Positions 59,348 to 64,000 of a stretch of 64,000 bases of DNA are shown here, one piece after another; position 1 is the first letter of the stretch; each line of letters begins with the position of its first letter. The DNA is taken from assembly GCA_020636215.1 (NCBI GenBank), contig JACJYG010000004.1, positions 1,240,001 through 1,304,000 of the forward strand, given 5' to 3'. The position numbers were made by a program, and so were the translations under genes. A model generated the notes under the pieces. The model ran no database searches. It saw only the letters and a list, made by a program, of their open reading frames with translations, and had not been told where the DNA came from. The DNA comes from Lewinellaceae bacterium (GTDB taxonomy: Bacteria; Bacteroidota; Bacteroidia; Chitinophagales; Saprospiraceae).

Positions 59348-60882
59348 TTCAATGCGGTATATTGTTTCAGGAAATTTTCCCATTCCGTAAACTGCTGCTC
59401 CTTCATCACTCTCGGGAACTTACTCTGTCCATTCATCCTGCCGGCGTGGCGTTGCCATTCGTAAAACAAGCCTGGTTCGATCACTTTGACCTGCGGCGGG
59501 GCCAGCATTGCGCCGCGTTCGGCGCCATAGTCATCATTCACCACTTTCAGTTGTTCATCCAAAACTTTTGCCACTACTGAATTATCCATCTGGGGCTCGC
59601 ATCCGAGGTACCAACGGTGGGCAAAATGGGCGCCGGCTTTGACACCACAGACCGTAAACTCCTTGATCCGAAGGTTCAGGATATCTTCCGTCTGGCGAAT
59701 AGCCTGGTTCATATTATCGACCGAAAGGTGTTCCCCGCAGATACTCAGGAAGTGTTTGGTGCGGCCCGTAATGCGGATCTCGGAGCGGATTTTATCCGTA
59801 AAACGCACAGTATCCCCGATAAGGTAGCGCCAGGCGCCGGCGCAGGTGCTCAGCAGCAGGGCGTAATCCACTCCTTCTTCCACTTCGTCAATTGTTAACG
59901 CAGTGGCCTGGGGGCGCAATTGGCCTTCCTCATCAAAATTATCCTCGTTGAAAGGTACGAATTCGTAAAAGATGCCATTATTGAGCAATAAGCGCATTGA
60001 AGAGGTATCGGGACGTGCCTGGAAAGCGATGAAACCCTCTGAAGCCAGGTAAGAATCCTGATAGATCAAGGGATGGGCCAGCAAAGCTTCGAAGCTTTTG
60101 CGGTAGGGCTCAAAAGCTACGCCGCCGGAAACGAAGACCTGCAGGTTAGGCCAGATCTCATGAATATTGTTCAGGCCATGGTACTCGATGACGCGCTCGA
60201 GGGTGAGCTGTACCCAGCTGGGGATGCCGGTGAGCACGCCCACGTCCCATTTGGGGGCCATGCGGGCGATAGCATCGGTGCGTTCATCCCAGTTGCTGAT
60301 GCGGGCGATGCGGGTGCCGGGGCGGTAGTAGCGGCGGATCCACACCGGCGGTTTACGGGCATTGATGCCGCTGAGGTCACCGGCGTAGCAGTGCCCCAGG
60401 TCCTGAAGAGAAGCGCTGCCGCCGATCATCAGCCATTCCTTGGCATAGAAACTGGCGGAAAGATTGTACTTCGGCAGGCAGGTGAACATGCGAAAGGCAG
60501 CCTGCCGCATGCTGCGCTGCATATCGGCCGTCACCGGAATGTACTTGCTGGCGGCGCCGGAGGTGCCCGAGCTCAGGGCAAAGTAAGGCGTTTTACCCCG
60601 CCAGCTCACATCAGCTTCGCCGGCAAGCGTCCGGTTCCACCATTGATCGAACATGCGGTCGTAACTATGCATCGGCACCCGGTCCTGGAATGCCGCTATT
60701 GGATCAGCCGCCATCGCCGCTGATTCAAAATCGTAGTGCCGGCCAAAATCGGTTTGCCCCGCCCTGCGAAGCAGGCCCAGCAGGCAACGCTGCTGAAGCT
60801 GTCCGGAAGTGGGCTTAAGGGGATCTAGTTGGCGCACCAGCGTGATGCCCTTTTTGACCAGGTTGTTGGCAACAGTACTCAT
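59344..60882 (-). CDS. GH3 auxin-responsive-promoter family acyl-adenylating enzyme
   Basis: The protein has 512 residues. The adenylation P-loop FALSSGTSGAASKYIPV (about residues 105-120), the PKWDVGVLTGIPSWV segment and RITGRTKHFLSICGEHLS mark the GH3 family. Plant GH3 enzymes join amino acids to carboxylic acid hormones through an acyl-AMP; the bacterial members are uncharacterised but probably make acyl-amide bonds too. The gene overlaps the LysE exporter by ATGA, which makes an amino-acid conjugate a sensible guess. Confidence 0.9.
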   Translation of the reverse strand: MSTVANNLVKKGITLVRQLDPLKPTSGQLQQRCLLGLLRRAGQTDFGRHYDFESAAMAADPIAAFQDRVPMHSYDRMFDQWWNRTLAGEADVSWRGKTPYFALSSGTSGAASKYIPVTADMQRSMRQAAFRMFTCLPKYNLSASFYAKEWLMIGGSASLQDLGHCYAGDLSGINARKPPVWIRRYYRPGTRIARISNWDERTDAIARMAPKWDVGVLTGIPSWVQLTLERVIEYHGLNNIHEIWPNLQVFVSGGVAFEPYRKSFEALLAHPLIYQDSYLASEGFIAFQARPDTSSMRLLLNNGIFYEFVPFNEDNFDEEGQLRPQATALTIDEVEEGVDYALLLSTCAGAWRYLIGDTVRFTDKIRSEIRITGRTKHFLSICGEHLSVDNMNQAIRQTEDILNLRIKEFTVCGVKAGAHFAHRWYLGCEPQMDNSVVAKVLDEQLKVVNDDYGAERGAMLAPPQVKVIEPGLFYEWQRHAGRMNGQSKFPRVMKEQQFTEWENFLKQYTALK

Positions 60883-61122
60883 GATTTTTTCCGTTTAATC
60901 AAAAGTTAAAAAGAGAAACTATGGACAGTATGCCCCGCCTGGGGCCACAAAATTCGGCGCTGTAAAATTATCCGCACTTTTTAAGTTTTTCAATGCTTTT
61001 TTCTCCTTTTCGGCCAAACCGCCCCGAACCCCTACTGTTTTCAAGATTTCTTCAGAATTACCACTATAGATTTGTACACAAGGTAGGCCATTCAGCTCGC
61101 TTGCTCAAAAATAAGATCCACC

Positions 61123-61344
61123 ATGCCTGTTTTAAGAACAAAAAAGAAAATACGCTACTTTGAAGATTTTGAAGGCTTGCAAGGGGAAGAAATGAAGCCC
61201 TATATCGCTAACTATGACGAAGGCTCAACCACCCCGCTAAGCCCTGAAAATACCCCTCAAGCGGCCCCTGAAGAAGAAAGCGGAATCTTGCTGGCCTGGT
61301 GGCGCAAACTGCTCTCGAAACTCGGAATAAGCCCCCAACAATAA
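61123..61344 (+). CDS. Small hypothetical protein
   Basis: The protein has 73 residues: a basic N-terminus (LRTKKKIRYFEDF), an acidic Pro-rich middle and a C-terminal amphipathic or membrane-binding helix (LLAWWRKLLSKLG). No family was recognised. It stands alone between the GH3 and DksA-like genes and has an ATG and an open frame of neighbour-like composition, but it could be spurious. Confidence 0.45.
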   Translation: MPVLRTKKKIRYFEDFEGLQGEEMKPYIANYDEGSTTPLSPENTPQAAPEEESGILLAWWRKLLSKLGISPQQ

Positions 61345-61505
61345 AATGCCCCCTTATTCTTTTGCCAAACAGAATTCCATCCATCTTGTTTTTGACGAAA
61401 CCGTTTAGTATTTTAACCTTCGATTTTTTCTGAAGTTTTCGATTTTTATTCAGATTTAATCCCTTAATTTGCCGCTGATTTTTCTTAACCAACAATCAGT
61501 CTATA

Positions 61506-62198
61506 ATGTCAAACACTGTTGTTAGGTATTCAGATGATGAACTCGCTGAATTCAAAGCATTGATCGACAAGAAGTTAGACAATGCCCGCGAACAGCTGAG
61601 ATCCCTCCAGGAGCAAATCCTGGAAATCACCGAGAATACCAGTGATGAACATGGGGGTGACTGGATGGATGACAGTAGTATCAACAATGATGTTGAAATG
61701 CTGAACAACATGGCGATCCGCCAGCGCCGGTATATCAAAGACCTGGAAAACGCGCTGGTCCGGATCCGCAATAAGACTTACGGCATCTGTTCCGTCACAG
61801 GTGAACTTATTGACAAGAAACGCCTGCTGGCCGTCCCCACTACAACCAAAAGCTTACTGGCAAAAACCCAGGAGCAGAATCCACCGGCGTCGGAACGCAA
61901 ACCTGCTCCTCCGGAACGCCCCGAACCCAGCCCTACACCATCTAAAAAGGTGATTACCCGGGTTATCCGGAAATCCCCCACGAAGCCAGCGCCGCCTAAA
62001 CCGGCCTCCTTCGATGATGATGAGGACGATTTTAACCTCGATGATTTCTACGATGATGAAACGGAAGGCCTCGACAAGACCATGGTCAGCCTCGATGACC
62101 TGACTGAAGATGACGACACCTCCTCTGATCAGGATGACGACCTGCTCATCGGCAATTCCGATGATGATATGGATGATGATGAAGATATGGACCTGTAA
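61506..62198 (+). CDS. DksA/TraR-like protein with degenerate zinc finger and acidic tail
   Basis: The protein has 230 residues. The first 110 follow DksA/TraR: a coiled coil (LDNAREQLRSLQEQILEI), then RNKTYGICSVTGELIDKKRLLAVPTTTKSL, which aligns with the DksA zinc finger but keeps only one of four cysteines. A Pro-rich basic linker and a tail of about 60 residues packed with Asp and Glu follow. It may bind RNA polymerase near the secondary channel and tune transcription, as DksA does; zinc binding is unlikely. A strong terminator follows. Confidence 0.8.
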   Translation: MSNTVVRYSDDELAEFKALIDKKLDNAREQLRSLQEQILEITENTSDEHGGDWMDDSSINNDVEMLNNMAIRQRRYIKDLENALVRIRNKTYGICSVTGELIDKKRLLAVPTTTKSLLAKTQEQNPPASERKPAPPERPEPSPTPSKKVITRVIRKSPTKPAPPKPASFDDDEDDFNLDDFYDDETEGLDKTMVSLDDLTEDDDTSSDQDDDLLIGNSDDDMDDDEDMDL

Positions 62199-62227
62199 GC
62201 CTTATTTCATTATATTTTAGCTCCTGA

Positions 62228-62268
62228 CAAAAACGCCGGAATACAGCTTGCCTGATCCGGCGTTTTTG
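62228..62268 (+). terminator. Rho-independent terminator after the DksA-like gene
   Basis: Perfect 13-bp arms (62228-62240 and 62256-62268, core ACGCCGGA/TCCGGCGT) with a 15-nt loop end in a T-tract on the plus strand. It lies 30 bp past the stop codon. Confidence 0.88.
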
Positions 62269-62314
62269 TTTTGTGTGTATCTTTACTCCTTTCCGAATAG
62301 CTATCAGCACAAGC

Positions 62315-62797
62315 ATGGACTACGCAGACATTCTCGTCAATATTCGCCGCATCGTGCGGGCCGTCAACCTCGAAAGCAAACGCATCGAAAAGGAATACGG
62401 CATCAGCATTCCCCAACTGCTCACCCTGGGCTTCCTCCGCCGCCAACCGGATAGCAAGGCTTCCCACAAAGAGATCAAAGCCTTCCTGAAACTCAACGCC
62501 AGTACCGTTACAGGTATCATCGCCCGCCTGGAAAAAAAGAAGCTCGTCGCCCGCTTACCTCGTATGCAGGACAAACGCGTCAGCCTCATCACCCTCACCG
62601 CAAAAGGTGACGAACTGCTGGACACCGCTCCCCAACCCATGCACCAACAAATTTCCGATAAACTGCAAAAGCTCTCCCCCGAAGAACTGGAACACCTCAA
62701 TTCAGCCTTCCAAACCATCAATGGACTCCTAAGCATCGACCAGGTAGACGCAGCCCCCCTTGTCGCCGGCGAAATCGATTCGGATACCCCGGCTTGA
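62315..62797 (+). CDS. MarR-family transcriptional regulator
   Basis: The protein has 160 residues from the ATG at 62315; 14 upstream codons are open but overlap the terminator region. The winged helix shows SHKEIKAFLKLNASTVTGIIARLEKKKLVARLP and the wing DKRVSLITLTAKGDELL, as in MarR. It is a dimeric regulator whose ligand and targets are unknown. It may control itself or the KamA-type gene 348 bp downstream. Confidence 0.88.
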   Translation: MDYADILVNIRRIVRAVNLESKRIEKEYGISIPQLLTLGFLRRQPDSKASHKEIKAFLKLNASTVTGIIARLEKKKLVARLPRMQDKRVSLITLTAKGDELLDTAPQPMHQQISDKLQKLSPEELEHLNSAFQTINGLLSIDQVDAAPLVAGEIDSDTPA

Positions 62798-63145
62798 CCA
62801 ACTTACCTTTTATCCTTTATTGACCAGTATTTTTTATTTTCTACAGAAAGTACTTCCCCCTCTAATCAACCTACTCATCCAAGCCATTACAGATATTGTA
62901 CAGATAATCAATATTTTACTTAATACGCTATTATGTAATCAAATTGTTTTAGGAACTGTTTTTTCAAAATAGCGGTTATTAGTTTGTATAGAAAATATTT
63001 TGTATTTTCACCGAAACCTGCCTTTGCGGCTCCCCAAAAGACAATTTGATTCTGATAGAGCGCTTGAGGATTACATCTCTGTTCTCACAACAGTACTTAA
63101 CCTTTAACCCCGTAAGGCCGGCCCTTATCATTTCTACAGGATGAA
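62798..63145. other. Spacer between the marR-type and KamA-type genes
   Basis: About 350 bp of AT-rich DNA with no coding frame that I would support. The KamA-type promoter probably lies here; no certain element was seen. Confidence 0.4.
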
Positions 63146-64000
63146 ATGCACATTTATCAACTATTAAAACCAGCTCATATGCAGAAATACCAGGCATATA
63201 CCTTGAGAAACTACTGCCAAGTACCAATGATCCAGCAACATTTGAATGCGGAAGAAAAATTCAACATTGAGGTAGTAGGCCATGTGTTACCCTTCAAGGC
63301 GAACAATTACGTCGTCGAACAGCTTATCGACTGGGACAATTTTCGCAATGACCCCATTTTCATACTTACGTTCCCCAAAAAAGACATGCTCGAGCCGGAT
63401 CATTTTAACGAAATGGCGGCGGCCATTCGGGGCGGCGCAAGTAAAGCAGAGCTCAAGCTCATCGCCAATAAGATCCGGCTGGAACTCAACCCCCATCCCG
63501 CCGGGCAGCGATCTCAGAATGTGCCCGCCATCGATGGGATTAAACTCCCGGGGGTGCAACACAAATACCGCGAAACCATGCTGTTCTTCCCCAATCAGGG
63601 GCAGACCTGCCATGCTTACTGCACCTTCTGTTTTCGATGGCCGCAATTTGTCGGAATGCACGAACTGAAATTCGCGATGCGGGACACGGAACTGATCATC
63701 AAATACCTGAAAGCTAACCCCCATATTACAGACATCCTCTTCACCGGCGGCGACCCCCTCATCATGAAAACCAAAGTGCTGCGCACTTACGTTGAAGCCC
63801 TGATCGATGCAGAAATCCCCAACCTGCGAACCATCCGTCTGGGCACCAAAGCGCTGAGTTACTGGCCACAGCGGTTTACCTCCGACGAGGATGCGGATGA
63901 ACTGCTGCAACTTTTTGAACGGGCCCGAAAAGCTGACATCCACCTGGCGCTGATGGCCCACTTCAACCACCCCAATGAACTGCAAACAAAAGAAGTGGAA
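63146..64000 (+). CDS. KamA-family radical SAM protein, 5' part only
   Basis: The visible 285 codons run off the window. The start is the ATG at 63146, or the one at 63179. The radical SAM cluster motif CHAYCTFCFR (CxxxCxxC) lies near residues 153-162, followed by ILFTGGDPL, the SAM-binding GGE-type motif. The rest matches lysine 2,3-aminomutase-like proteins, which use SAM and PLP to shift amino groups. Whether this member is a true aminomutase cannot be decided, because the PLP-binding lysine region is beyond the end. Confidence 0.88.
   Translation, partial: MHIYQLLKPAHMQKYQAYTLRNYCQVPMIQQHLNAEEKFNIEVVGHVLPFKANNYVVEQLIDWDNFRNDPIFILTFPKKDMLEPDHFNEMAAAIRGGASKAELKLIANKIRLELNPHPAGQRSQNVPAIDGIKLPGVQHKYRETMLFFPNQGQTCHAYCTFCFRWPQFVGMHELKFAMRDTELIIKYLKANPHITDILFTGGDPLIMKTKVLRTYVEALIDAEIPNLRTIRLGTKALSYWPQRFTSDEDADELLQLFERARKADIHLALMAHFNHPNELQTKEVE

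Overview
The window looks like a chromosome segment from a Bacteroidota, most likely a Saprospiraceae-type marine or aquatic bacterium (inference). Evidence: two secreted proteins end in type IX secretion (T9SS) sorting domains, a TAnnTTTG-type -7 promoter element is visible, SD-like leaders are scarce, and there is a pfa polyunsaturated fatty acid (PUFA) synthase cluster. No rRNA, tRNA or CRISPR array was recognised.

Region 1 (1-6.7 kb): a Fic/AMPylase-type protein, a large secreted reprolysin-like metalloprotease with an FN3 domain and a T9SS tail, an NmrA-like NAD(P)-binding protein and a DUF547 lipoprotein. Region 2 (6.8-23.2 kb, all minus strand): a PUFA synthase operon read as TetR regulator > PfaA (KS-AT-4xACP, then KR-DH) > a KS-CLF-AT-DH-DH megasynthase > PfaD enoyl reductase. 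PfaA is broken into two frames at a run of nine A's just after the last ACP; one extra A restores a protein of about 2375 residues. A phosphopantetheinyl transferase (PfaE role) lies at 26.0 kb behind nhaA and can activate the ACPs. Region 3 (23.5-34.9 kb): a T9SS-exported Ig-like protein, nhaA, a nitroreductase, a SWIM/SNF2 helicase, a thioredoxin and small proteins.

Region 4 (about 34.88-55.68 kb): an AT-richer integrated island. It is bounded by a 17-bp repeat (16/17 identical) that includes the last codons of mnmE; both copies read Phe-Cys-Ile-Gly-Lys-stop. Its right end holds a tyrosine integrase and a Zn-ribbon/excisionase-like protein. Its core holds a P4-type primase-helicase, a DUF6371 primase-like protein, a terminase-small-subunit-like HTH protein and a pair of inverted iteron arrays. 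Its cargo is defence-like: a NACHT ATPase with a glycine-rich membrane domain, two DUF2971 proteins separated by a complete insertion sequence, a PLD-like membrane protein, and a restriction-modification locus with two BglII-type nucleases, Vsr, a controller-type regulator and a C5 methyltransferase. No capsid, tail or relaxase gene was recognised, so the island resembles a satellite or integrative defence island.

Region 5 (55.7-64 kb): mnmE with a 63-codon in-frame insert bounded by inverted repeats, a Uma2-like protein, a class II aldolase-family protein, an 8-bp tandem repeat, LysE and GH3 genes that overlap by ATGA, a DksA-like protein, a MarR regulator and the 5' part of a KamA-type radical SAM gene running off the window.
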